64,000 bases of DNA, from assembly GCA_022575985.1 (NCBI GenBank), contig JAKSXM010000002.1, positions 19,021,001-19,085,000 of the forward strand, given 5' to 3'. Both the position numbers and the translations under genes were made by a program. The notes below the pieces were generated by a model that was not told the DNA's origin, did no database searches, and saw only the letters and a program-made list of their open reading frames with translations. Below, in pieces: positions 11,439 to 24,800 of this stretch. How positions within the stretch are numbered: the first letter of the stretch is position 1; each line of letters begins with the position of its first letter. Source of the stretch: Anagrus nilaparvatae (taxonomy: Eukaryota > Arthropoda > Insecta > Hymenoptera > Mymaridae).

Positions 11439-14400
11439 TTACGTATCAATTTTTCCAACAATTTCAAACCATTGTCTTAAAGCATCGCTCAAGACTCCTG
11501 GTAATGCATTAATATCTCTTAATATCATATAAAATGGAAATGGAAAATGGTCCATGAATGGTGTGAAATGGACTTGACCATTGGCAATAGTTGTTTGCCT
11601 TATATCTAATATTGAGTTCTAAAAAACAAAATGTAGTGTAAAAATTTATAATTTTATATAATATAATAATTTTTAAATTTACCTTGCACAAAGGATTATC
11701 AATTATAATAAATACAATAAATATATCTGATAAACGAGCTTTTTTAATTTCTTGAAAAACTTTATTTGGTCCTTCGGATAAAACACCCCTTCCGTCAGAT
11801 ATTATAACAAGTAATTTTGCATTATTAGAGGAGTTAGGTTGATTATTAAACATATTTACACTGAAATTAACTAATTTACTGATCATAGTTTTCTTTTGCT
11901 GGAATCTCATTTCTTGCATTAATCTGTAAAATTTAATTTAATGAAAATGTTTTATAAAGAAAAACGTTTAATATTAATATATGTACTAACCGTGATCCAC
12001 TTTGTTCATTAAATGTTTCGCCTAAGGGATGAAGTATTTCAGTATCTTCTCCAAATTTCAAAACTGAAAGTTGTCCTGCTTCTAAATAAGTCATTGCTTT
12101 GCTAATTAAAGATAGCGATTCAAAAGCTAATTCTTTTGAATGATTATCGGCCATGCTACTAGAGTCATCAATAGCTAAAATTATCTGGTAATCTCTTTTT
12201 GAAGGTTTTGTTCTTCTCAACCATATTTTATCCTTACGAAACTGACTTGCTATGTACGGAATTATTTTTCTCATATTTATTCTTCTTCCGGTACGATAAT
12301 CTCCTTTTAATCTAGATGCTTGAGTAGGTTCTAATACTAATCTTAATTTTTCTGACAAATCTCGAGATGCTACGTCTGTCATTGAACTCAAAGTATTCCA
12401 AGCTGCAGTAGCTTCTTTTGTTGTTGGCATATTTACCCATTGACTAAGCATTTTTTCAACTTCTAATCGTTTTGTTTCAACTGATTTATTTATTAACGGC
12501 TCCAATTCAGTTTGCTCTAAATTTGTATGGTAACTACTATCGCTACCTCTTGCAATTCTCAAAGTTTCAACATTTTCTCCATCAATATCTACACCAGTTT
12601 CAATCTCTCCATCTTTTAAATTATTGCTTTTTTCTTTTAATTTACTTTTATCTTTTTTAACTTTTTCACTGTTTGATAAATTTTCGGATTCTTTTTTTGA
12701 TATCGTTTCTTGATCAATTTCTTCCTCAGAATCATGCATATCAACATCCATTGGTTCCTCATTTTCTTTTAGTTCATTTTCTTTTTCAATATTTGAAGCT
12801 TGTTCTCGTGATTGTTCTTCAGTTGCTGCATCCGTTGCATAATAATCAACTTTTTCATTATTTTTTATGTGCTGACAAATATCAGGTTCATTATCGTTGT
12901 CTTCCATTTCAGCACCTTCTTCTTCATTATTTTCTGTTGATGGTTCAGAAGAATGTATCATTGTTTTTAATTTTTTCTTCTCAGGTTCGAGCTTTTCAGC
13001 TAATAAATGATTTTCATCAGCTTTCCCAGGGTTTTTCCTCTTATCATTTAATTTATCAATATTTTCTTTATTAACCATAGGGTTACTTTTCTGTAAAGAT
13101 GAACCTGAGTGACCTGAATCCTGTTGATCCGATTCAGATTGACCGGCTCCTTTATCTTCTTTTTCGTTTTTCCAATCTTTTTGATTATTTTCTTTATTAT
13201 TTTTAGTTTGTGGATTTTCTGTATTATTTACAACGTCATCATTTGATCCTCCTTGTCTTTCGTCATTTTGTTCTAAGCCTGTTTCTTGTGTATTTGCTTC
13301 AATTGTACTTGGTAAAGCGGAATCATCTTTTTCATCTTCTTCCTTTGGTTCTGCATTTTCTTCATTCATATCAAGTTCTTTATTTGAATTTTCAGTTTCA
13401 CCTTTTTCTTCAACAGAATCTTCTTTATCAAGTTGATCATTTGTTTCATTTGCTGCTTCCTCATCACTCGAAGAATCACCATCATTATCATTATTACCAT
13501 CATTATCAATTTTCTCAGAGTTTTGTTCTTCTTCATCATTTTCCTTATTTTCTGGAGGAAATTTATCTTTCATTTCATCAATATCAAATGGATTTGTTTC
13601 TTCAGCTTGATTATCTTCTTTTTCTCCATCATCCAAATCAATATCTTCTGGTAAGTCTAAGGGCTCTGGTTCTTTTTCTGGTTGATGTTTTCCATGATAA
13701 GGATCAATTTGATCTTCATTTGTTTGCTGGTCTTCCATTTCATTTATTTCTTTTTGTTCGTCTTTTTGATTAGAATCTTTATCATTATTTTTTTCTTCTG
13801 AATTTGAAGTTGTATTATCGTCTTTTGCTCCGAATTCTTTTTCTCCAGTTTCTTCTCCTTCACCAAACTCATCTCCCTTATCATTTCCTTCTTCGTTTTC
13901 AGATTCATTTTGATCATCACCCCAAATTTTTTCATCCAATTTATCAGCACCATCAGCAGTTTCCCCCATTTGTTTATCAAGATCATCATTATCATCATCG
14001 CTATTATCTTCATTATCTGATTTATTATTAACATCTTGTAATTTACTATCAAAATCTTCAGACATTTCAATACCATTATCTTCTTCAGGGCAATCTTTAT
14101 CTTCTTGATTTTGTTTCTCTTGTCCTGCTGGTTTTGCTTCTTCTAATTGATCTTCACTTTCTATTTTATCCGATACATCTTTTTGTCCTTCTCCATCTCC
14201 TAAGCCCATACCTCCGGTACTAGATTTTTCTTCCATACCATCTTCACTTTCCGCAATATCAAGATCTTTAGGTATGCAGAAACCATTCTTAGCTAATTCA
14301 AGAAAAACGTTTAATTGCAGATATAATATTTTACAAGTCAGTCGTAAACTTGAAATTTGTTCGTTTAAGTAATATTCAACTAGTAACGAATACTGTTGTA

Positions 14401-17400
14401 GAATTGGTAAACATTTTTTTAGCAACCTAAAAATAAAAAAAAAAAATTTTAATAAGTAATCCTGTTATAATTCACATTTCAACATTAAATATTCATAAAC
14501 TTACTTGAAATTATTCTGAATATTAAATAAATCTCCTAAATATAAGTTTTGTAAATTCTTAGATAATTTTTCATTAATTGCTTTTAAATTTAATTCTTGC
14601 ACGTCTTTCATTACTGACTCTACCAATACTTCTTTTAAACCGTTTAATTCAATTGTACCACTTTCGTCATCTTGATTTTCCACTTCGTTTTTGTCATCAT
14701 CAATTGCTTCAATTTCCGAGCAACAATTTTTTTTAAATTTCAACTGTATCACAGTTAAAATCTCCAGCATTAATTTGTTCATACTCAGGTTAAAGTTTTC
14801 TTTTTCAACTGAATTTTCAGGATTGGTTTGAATACTTTCTTGATGGCTAATAATACTTTTCTTTAATTTTTCAAAATCGCTATGCTTGTTAATTATGTTT
14901 TGTTGAATAAAATTAATATTTTCTGATAACGGGTGCTTTATGCTATTAGAATGAAGCAAGCTTGCAAATTCTGTCATTTGGTCATTAACGTATTTTATAT
15001 TGTTAAAACTTTCTGATAAAATATTAAAATGTTCATATGTGAAAATTGAATCTTTGTCTTCGACAAAAATTTTTGTGTTTGAAAAGGATAAATTGAATTT
15101 TTTGTCAATATCAGAGATTTTTTGTAAAGATTTTTGAATATAATTGTTTGCCTGTTCCCAAGTTTCATCTCCTTTTTTACAATATAACATGGGTAAATTG
15201 TGAGAAATAATGTTGTACAATTCGCTATTATTTTCACATGGGCAAGCTTGAAGGTAAATTAATATTTGTTCAAGAGTTGTTTGAACTGTAATTAAAATTT
15301 GTCTTAAGTTCTCTGTACAGATCCATAGATCTTTTTGCCTAGACAATAAATTTGTTGTAATTTTCAGTTCCTCTGTTTTTAAATCAGATGATTTTTTCAT
15401 TTTTACATCTTCAGTATCTAAATATAAGAGATCTTTTATTTTTGACTGAAGTGCATTAAAGTACTTAAAATAGGATTCTAAACTTTTTTTTTGGTTGTTT
15501 GCCAAAATCATAAGATGTGCTGAAAAACCTTTACATCTTTCTATACTTTGTTGATCTAATTCTGATTTTCCCGATGATAATATTATATTCAAGTCATTTA
15601 ATTTAATTGAAGATTGATAAAAGTATTTTTCACATCCTTCCCATTGATCTAAAATTTGTAAATCAATAATTTTTGAAAATGACGTTTTGATCATAGTTTT
15701 CAAATTTAAAGGTGGTATTAAGAAATTAAATATTTCATCTTTTTGATTTTTCCATGCCATATTTCCAAGCCTATAAGATAAACCTAAATGAGTTATTTCT
15801 TTGAAATAATCAGCTAATGCCATTTTTTTCTGTTGCAAAATATTTTTAGCTAATGATTTTTGTTTATTTTGAGGTAAAGTTCTATCAATGTCTAAATTTT
15901 TTAATCTAATACTACGATGACAAAAATCTTCGATAAATTGTTCTAAATGTATTCTTAACCCTGGATAATGCGATGATAAAATTGTTTCTTTACAAAGCTT
16001 TGGAGCTTTTTCCAAATAGAAATTTAATTTATTAATCACTTCGCATTCTTTGGAAACAATGACTTCATTAGAATCATTAATTGTTGAAATAGTATAATTA
16101 TTGGGATCTATATCATAACTCTGATGATTTACTTTGCTTTCAGTTATACTTTCATCATTCTGGATTGTTTTGAGAACTAAGTAAGGTTTGACAATTTCTC
16201 TTAAATTAGTTTCATACTCTTTAATGAATTTGTGTAGCCCTTTATGCGTCTTAACCACAGCTTCTTTCACTGCCCAATAACTGATATCATTCCATCTTGC
16301 AATTTTAACAAAATTTTTTAATTCTTTTTCAATGGGTAATTTTATTGAATTGAGTTTACGCTGTACTTCAGGAACAAACTGACTGTAATATTTATAAATA
16401 TTCCATGATATAGCTAAAATCTGATCTCTTTCAATGCTTTCATCAACAAAGTAAGAATGACAATGGAAAGTTAAGAGTAAATCTAATCTTGATTCATATT
16501 CTACAAGAGATGATTCGGTAATAAATTTCTCCAATGTTTCTATTAAACTTTCAGGGCTGAGCTGGTTTTCTTCACCTAAAAATAAATAATTGTTAAAATA
16601 AAATTATAAAATTTTAATTGCTTTGCAAAAGTAAAAATTTATATTAACCTTTAGATTCATTTTTAGTTAAATAAGATTCAAATAAATTATAAAGCAAAAA
16701 CCACCATTTGGAAGATTTCAGACTTAACTTCATATAACTAATATTCAAACAATCTTTCCAACAAGCTAATTCTAATTGACGCCAAGCAATAATTTGTTGG
16801 GTAATAGCAGTGATATATTCAGACAAACTAACATCACTATGTGCATTCGCTTCCCATTCATGTAGTTTCTCTAATAATAATTCTAAACCTGTAAGATATC
16901 TTGATACAGGTGAAGTGATTGCAAACGAATATATTCTTTCAATAATAATTTTAATCGCTAAAAGCATTGGATGATCAGACCATTCCTTTAATAATAATAA
17001 AATTCTTTGCAATATATTGTCTAATAATGGCATTGCTTGCTTAACTTCTTCAATATTACTGTCTTTGTAGTAGTCGTATGGTTTATATTCTTTATGCATG
17101 TTGTTAAACGTTGTATTGCTTATCAATTCTTCTCCCTGGTTAATTTTACTAACAAAAAATGTTAGCATGTTCAAGCTCAAGTATAATTTTTGATTGAGTT
17201 CAGTTTTTAAAGCTGGTGACAATGTATCAATTAACAGTCCAAATGTGCCATATCTTTGAATTAAAGGCTGAATAAAATCGTACTTTGCTTCATTAGGTTT
17301 CTTCTCTAACCATTCTGAAGATACAAAATGTTTAACGATATTTGAATGAAGATTTTGTACCTCGATAATATTGACCTCAGTTATTAGTGGAACAGTAGAC

Positions 17401-20400
17401 TCTTTACTTTCTGGAATAATTTTTTGTTGTTCTAATGAAGGATTCATATTACTGTCAATATCTGAGAAATCTCTAAAAGTGGGGAATATATTCTGAATTT
17501 CTTCATTAATTTCTTCTTCCTCAGTAAGAGAATCACCTTTAAGCTGTATTTTATTTTTGTAAAGTGTTTCTTTTTCCTGTTTTTCTTTTTCAATCTCAGT
17601 TTCTTGCTGACGCCATATTAAGACAATTTGTTGCAATAAAATATTAACTTTAACCCAAAGAGTTTTTGAAAGATTTTTATTTAACGAAATATAATTAAAA
17701 AGTTCGTATAAACCGTTCATAGTTAATCGGAATTGTTCTTGAAGAATCGTAAATTTACTTTCTGATTTTAAATTAAAATTCAAAAATTCTCTATTTACCT
17801 GTGAAACACATAAGTCTACAATATCTAGTAAATTCTCTTGTTTTGGGCCTATAGTTGGAAAACGAACTAAATTATATATGAATGTTTCTGCATCAACAGT
17901 GAAATAATTGGTTTCTAAAATAGAAATTTTCCGTTCAATTTCATTGGAAATTAGTTTAAAACCATGTCGTAAATGGGAAAGTCCCAATAATATAGGATAA
18001 ATTATATCAGGATACCCTGATAAAAATGTATCCTCAAGCTGATCAATAAATCGTTTTATTGATTCCAACCATATTTCAACTTCTCTGACTTTAGCTTTTG
18101 CCATTTCAATAACTCGAATGTCATCTGACTCATCTAATTTTACCATTGAATCATTTAAATTTTGAAAATGCTTGTTGATAACGTTATATGATCCCAAAGA
18201 AATTCTAAAATCTGATAATTTTTTGTACATTGAGATGAAGTTTACGTTTTCCGGTCGTACGGCATTTAAAACTCTTAAAGAATCTCTTTCATTCTTAAAC
18301 AAACCAAGAGTTTCTTTCATTTCTGAAAATCTTTGCTGAAGGTCGTTAGATTTATAATGACCAGCGATTCTTGAAAAAAGAGTTGAAACATAAACTGAAC
18401 TTTCCAGGTCTTCTATTTCTTCTTCAACATATTTTAATTTTAGTTTCGTTTTATAAATATAATCAATGTATCCCGTGTTCCCAAAAATAAAACTTTGAAG
18501 ATAGCCTAATAAAATCCATGCCTTGCCTCTACCTAATTTACTGTCTTCTGATTTTAAAGACTCCCATACGAGTTTTAGATCTTGTAAGGGATTTAAATAT
18601 TCACATTTAATCAAAGTTTTTGTTCCAGGCAAGAAATTGTCTTCAATATTTTTATTCGTTATTTCCTGTTCCACTTGTTCACTAGTTTTCAAAAATTTGT
18701 CTAGTAGGGTTTTTAGTACCTGCCAATCATTAAATTCCAAGTTTAGCTCATTGGAATTTATCGCCGCACAATTGTTCCATAATAAATCATTTAGAAGTCT
18801 TAAATGACCTAAATGAGATTCACAGCCTCCGAATGTGGACATTGCAAATGCGCTTTTCTCCTTATCGCGATTATTATGTTTGTTAAGCAATAATTCTGAA
18901 ATCAACTGTACCAGTATCGGTCCTTTGAAAACATCTTGAGCCCGTTCTTTATATGAATTTGAACTGATTGTTTGAGAATTTTCCATTGAAAATTTCCATT
19001 GCATTACTTGTTTAAAATTTTTCGTTGCATACGACTGCTCAACGAATTTTCGACACCAGTATAACAAAACGTAAATTAGATTATTATTATCTTTCTTATT
19101 TTCTGTGGAACAAACTACATTTAAAGCAGCCAACAATTCTGTTGGTATATTTGGAACATTAATGAAGTAATTATAAAGAGAAGATGTTGTAGTTTGTGTG
19201 TTATTTATGAGATCTTCACTGTGTTGCCTCATAATCAGATTACAGTACAGAATGAATAAATATTCATGAATTGGCCACATATGAACTTTTGCTGTTACAT
19301 TCTCTACATCTTTTGTCAAACTCATATCAAAACCAGGTAGCGACTCCAATGCTGACAAACAATCCGTAATATTTAAATATTTTTCGGAGAACAAATTAAC
19401 GTTTGCAAGAGCTTCAGAAATATCATCATGATTAACGCTGACATTTTCAAAAATATCTGTCCACATTGTTATTAGATTTGATCGTGTTGGAATAAACTCC
19501 TTTGAATGCAAAAATACAAATTTCAATTCGGTCGACAAATTGTTCGTTATGTATTGATTTTTTGAAGGTGATATGGAATTTGAAACATTCTGCATTTTTG
19601 AAAAATTGGTGATTGCAGTTTCTGACGGTCGTGGTTTTGGAATATCCGTATACTTTCGATAAATTTTTGTAATTTTTGTGAAAGGTTCGTATGCAGAAAA
19701 TAAAGTACTGTTAATTTCGTCAATCATTTCTGTCAATTGAGTTATTTCATTTCTATAAACCTCGTTGCTTAAATCTTCTTGGTGATTATCTCTAAGGAAT
19801 TTTAAAGATTTTTTCAGCCATTTATAATGTACTTTAAATAACAAAGCCAACTCTTCGTCGATATTTCTAAATTGAATTTGGCTTTTGTCGGATTTCTTAA
19901 TCAAAATCATGTCGCCCAAATCGCAGAATCGCGTAAACCATTTTAAATTAGTTCTAAAGTGGACATAATCTGACTCACTAAGATCTTTTTTATTATTATT
20001 TATTATGAACTCTGTGAAATTTTTAACTTTTTTAATGAATTCTATGAAATCAGTGATTAAAGGCTGATTTTTTAGTTTTACTGTAGTTTTACCTGAAAAA
20101 TAAAGAATTTGTTAATTAAGAAATAAATTAGAATTTTTTTAATCTTACCTTCACTATGAGCCAAGGAAAACTGTGCGACTGTTATTGTAGGACTAGATTT
20201 TTTAATTTTCCACTTTTCCTGTTCTTCGAAAGACTTAATCAAAGCATTATAATACAAAATAATAGCTAAGTTATTTGCTTTTGAAAATAATTTAGTGTCC
20301 CAAAGATAATTTTTTTCTTGATCTTTAAAATCGTAATTTAGAATGGTTTCACTTAAAGATTTATTTTTTACTTCTATGAATTCAAGTTGATTTGTATTTT

Positions 20401-21877
20401 TTAAAATATTAGAAACCCATTGAAATCTTACGGGTATATCGTCGAAAGTTGAGTGTTCATAAAAATTAAGCAAAATGTATGGCAAGATTTTTAAACAGTT
20501 AATATTTTGGAAATTGGCTGAATCATTCAATCGTGGTAAAATGCTTGCAATTAAATGATCAAAATTATTTAAATTATCTGAATTTTTCTTAAAAATATTA
20601 ATACACCAATCAAGTAACAATCCTTGATTCCTGATCAGCGTCAATTTTGAATTGTTAAGCAAGTTTTTAGTACTCAACGTCGCTGCATCAATGTCAAACA
20701 AGTAACATTTTTCTTCTAAAATTTTGTGATTCTCAATAGTTTCATCAATAATTGCCATGAGACGTACTTTTGTTTCATTTTGAGGAATGGAGCGAGCTTT
20801 TATGTAAACATCGCAGCAGGATGATTTGAATGATTCTAAAACTGGAAAACCGCGCGAAATTTGTTGGACGATAAGAAAAGCAGTGTGAAGTAATTGAATA
20901 ACATTCAAATCGCCAGTGTTGGCTGGGTCTTCAAGGATTTTTTGGTGAATTTCCATTAAAGCTTCTTGGTGGTTTTGGCGAGTCAGTCCGACATTATAGA
21001 GTAAGGACCTGTTATCGAGATTTCCATGCTCGACATTTTCATTCTGATCAAGCATAAAAATTTCTACGCCTCTATTCCTCATTGCTCTGAAAAGTGTTAT
21101 GAACAATAAGAATACACCTAATAACATTCGAAACTGTATAAACCTAAAATAAATTACCTTGAAATTTCTCCATATTTCGGATCCATAGTCAAAAAGAGCC
21201 TAAAATTTTTGTGTGGTTTGATAGTCACCACATTTCCATCACTATCAACACCTCTTTCTCCAATAGAAAGTACCCCATTAGGCTCAAGAAGTCCATTAAG
21301 TCTGTCTAACACTGCAGGACTGCAAAGGTTTACTTGATCGAGAAGCAACCAACTTCCTTCTTGCAAACACTAAATTCGAATTTAAATAATCAAAAATTCT
21401 CAAAGAAAGTCAAAAATTTAATTTAATTATTTACCTTGACTAAAATGCTGTCTATCCACTCGAATTTACCTCCAGCATTCAAGCATTCGTCTTGTCTAAC
21501 AAAAGTGTTAAGTTTATCCAATTCATTGTGAATTTCAATTAAATCATCAACAATTAACTCATCCAAATTTCTCATTTCTTGTACCAAAACATCCAATTTT
21601 TCAATTTTCGTCAAAAACAGTTGTGTCGCCAACGCCATTGTAATTGTCTCAGTTTCATCTAAAAAAAAAAACATTGAATAAGAAAAATGATTTAAAAAAA
21701 GTTTCAGTCGCTAAAAAAAAGTAATTTACCGAATGAGAGTTCTTGTACTTTTTCAATTAAAGCTTGGTACTTTTCTATTAGGCAAATGTTTCCTTTAGAT
21801 ACTTTAGTCTTCAAACACCCAGTCAGAATAAATTGAACTTTTTCAAGTAATTTTTCAAAATGCCTGTTGTAATCGGT
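11439..21877 (-). CDS. Mdn1: Midasin (MDN1/Rea1), C-terminal 3,297 residues, 5' part not in window
   Basis: Giant dynein-like AAA+ ATPase of the nucleus that removes assembly factors (Ytm1, Rsa4) from pre-60S ribosomes. Nine in-frame exons: 21877-21730, 21658-21435, 21369-21158, 21086-20149, 20092-16649, 16575-14505, 14426-11991, 11923-11683, 11618-11439. In window numbering, residues 125-210 hold the end of AAA6: WLLLDQVNLC (Walker B with Gln where Glu is expected), FRLFLTMDP (sensor 1) and AMRNRG (arginine finger region). Residues 210-2400 are the helical linker. Residues 2400-2990 are the Asp/Glu-rich tether. About 3060-3297 form the MIDAS/VWA domain, with DDSSS at 3099-3103 and SDGRG at 3200-3204. 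It ends in FPFPFYMILRD and LSDALRQWFEI, as the family does. Human MDN1 is about 5,600 residues, so AAA1-AAA5 and the AAA6 Walker A are missing. Introns in the window are short; two donors are weaker GTTAAT and GTTAGT. Confidence 0.93.
12990..14290 (-). other. Mdn1: Midasin Asp/Glu-rich tether, codon-biased low-complexity DNA
   Basis: This part of the seventh midasin exon encodes long runs of D, E, N, K and Q, with islands conserved in the family such as NGIEMSEDFDSKLQD, DEKIWGDD, VDPYHG and EPLDLPEDIDLDDGE. The last two match what I remember of the human acidic domain. The composition makes the opposite strand almost free of stops, so long Leu/His/Phe-rich shadow frames appear on the plus strand (12472-14031). 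They are not genes. The flexible tether lets the MIDAS domain swing onto the AAA ring. Confidence 0.85.
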
Positions 21878-24800
21878 CTGAAATAAAAAAATATTTTAAT
21901 AATTATTTTTATCATTAAATTTTCTATTTTATTTGTACTGTAAAATAAACTTTTAATTAGACTGTATATACGTGTATGTGTGTGTGTGACAAAGACAGAT
22001 ATACTTAATACAATAATATACGACTTTTGTTTTATTATAAAACATTAAAATTATGAATGTAAAAGTTTATTATTAATTTAAAACGGAAATTTATTTAAAA
22101 TTCATAATAAAATAAAGACACGGAATTATTGCACTGACTGCCGCCGCGCTATGAAAATTGTTTTTTTTTTTTTTTAATTAAAAATTTAAATTTAACTGTA
22201 ATGCATAAAAGAATAAACAAAGTTTATGGTAATATTTTATTCATAACTTTTTGTATTATGAAAAATGAAGTAGTTAAAAAATAAAAAAATTATTAAAAAC
22301 TTTTTTTAGAATTCCAATCAGCTGAACTGTCAACACAATTCGTCAATTTATAAATAAATTTATTCCAGTGATTTTTCCTTATAAGAAATAATTGGATAAA
22401 AGTTTGATTTTTTATTAAATGAAATTTAAAGAAAAATATTTTTCAAATTTTCCGATTTATATTTATGATTGTAGAAAAAGTGATAGATATTACTACTACA
22501 TACATAAACCCGTTAATATTAAGTAGAAGAAAATATCATTCAAAACACGTTCAAAGTTCGTATTCTGAATAAAAAAAATTTTCTAATTCGTATGAGCAGG
22601 ATAAAGAAAATGAAGAAGAAAAAAAAGAAAAATCGTGTTAGCTAAGTTTTGTCTGGAATTGACGCTGCTTTATTTGATAAAAAGTAAAAAAATTCAATTG
22701 CCAAGAGTCTCTAGGGCGTAAAATCAATTTTCTGATTATAAAAGACAAAATGCTTGATATTTAAATTTTCTCAGTTACTGCTCAAGTGTCTCCAATAAAA
22801 AAAATTCATTATCAAGATTTTCTAAAAATAGCTTAGAGTAAAATAAAATTTTTTGTCATTAATTTTTGACTCTTAGTTGCAAACATTAAAGTCCTTTTGA
22901 CGGATTATGTGTTTTGTACTTAAAAAATGTAAACTCGTAAAAAAAATTTTTTTAATTTAAATTACGCTTAACGCTATATTTTATTTAACTATTTAATTAA
23001 CGAAGATGGAAGTAGGTTTTATTGTACGTTGTTTAAGGAGACAAATAATAATTAAAATAATAATGAGAGTACAAAAAGTCACAAGTTTTGAATAAATAAA
23101 GAAAATTTTTTTTTAATAAGTTTGTTTTTTTTTTTGCTGTGTTTTTTTAGCAGAAAGAAAAGAAAATATGGAAATTTTTTTGTTGTAAGGAATGAATTTT
23201 TTAATGAATTTATTTTTAGTCATATTTTTAGAAAAGAGGAATTTTAAATGAGCTGTAAAACATAATCAATTTTTTTTTCAAAATTTTTTGATAATTTTAT
23301 AGAAAAATTTTGAAATTCGCAATTTCGGGCGTGGTAGTCCGAATCTAAAAATTTTCCTTACCCAGATATTTTGCATAATTTACAACAAAATAAAAACAAG
23401 CGATGTTTTACTTCCCGTTATATTAAAAAGCTTTCATAATATTAAAATATTAAATAGAATTTTTTTCAAAAGAGCGTAAATCTGATCTAAATGAAAACAA
23501 GTCCATCGGAAGGCGTCTTTCATAGAACGTAGTCTTTATTTTTTAAATTGAATTTTATTATAATGCTTGTCCTGAAGAAGCTTAACAGAGAAGAAAAAAA
23601 ACAAAAGCGAATGGATAAATTAAAAATATACTACAGATTTATCCTGCGTCGGTTTATACGCTCGGCTCCCAGTGTTTATACTTATAGTTTTAAGTAGTAC
23701 AAGTCAACGCTATGTCATACAAATTTATTTATTGATCAATAGTAAATATAAAATTTTTATGTTTACCGCTTGGAATTAATGTTTCAGAAAAAGATAAGGG
23801 GGGGGGGGGGTAATTGCAAGTATGTTGCTAAAGGCTTTGTTTACTCGGACATCAAGTTAAGGCTGATTGAGGATTAATTTTAATCGTATATGACAGAGTT
23901 ATTTACGTGCATCTAGTATATATACTATAGAAATACGCAATTTAAAATTACAAGGGGAGACCACTGAATTTGGGACGCCAAATTATAACTTTTAATTATG
24001 AATGAGTTTGTTATGTTGAAAAAACATGCACGAGATCATTCATTTGATCAATTGGGCCTTACGGACCTAAAAAATACAAATCTCAGCGTTATAAGTTAGA
24101 GAGCTATCTTCTGAATAATAATGACACCTTCTTAATAAACCAAAACATTTCAGATTGTATCATTTTTCTCTTATGTGTGTTATCTTTCAATCTCCGTAAA
24201 CCGAAATTTCTTAACAATCTCTCAACGTTATAACCAATAAGTCAAATATCCAATTTTAGGTAAAAATGACCAATTTTGAAATTGCTGAAAAAATTATTAC
24301 TTTCATGAAATATAGATCTTATAGGACTCAAAAATATTGTATAAACTCAAAGTTTCCAAAAATTTTTTACTCATTAATTTTTCGTTAGTTGTCTTCGAGA
24401 TACAGCTGTACCCAATTGGCATTAAAAATTAATTTTTTTTTAATTTTAGAATTGGGACTCTGATTTTAAATTATCATATCTCGCAAAAAAATAATAAAAC
24501 AAAGACGATTGAAGAATTCTTGAAAACTTAAAACTTGTACACTAAGAAGAAATTCCAGTTGCCTTTGCTAAATGAGTTTTACTCATTTAAAATGTGAGCA
24601 CCGCGACGTTGTGAGACTTGGAAAAAAAATGTTGAAAAATATTGAACTTTGTGTTTGTAGGCCCAGGATGACCATTGGAACAAACAGAGGGTATCCGGGA
24701 AGTTTTTTCAACATAGTAAATTTATCTACAACAATACAACCAATTATAATTTGGCTAAATGTGGTGGCTACCCTTTGCTAATTAAACTAAATTTAAATTT

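Noticed and set aside
12472..14076. Long plus-strand and alternate minus frames across the midasin acidic region (e.g. 13210-13773, 13744-14076)
   Set aside because: Leu/His/Phe-rich or Ile/Met/Lys-rich shadows produced by GAA/GAT-rich coding on the minus strand; no similarity and no start or splice context.
18523..18807. Plus-strand 94-codon frame inside the large midasin exon
   Set aside because: Antisense shadow of well-supported midasin coding.
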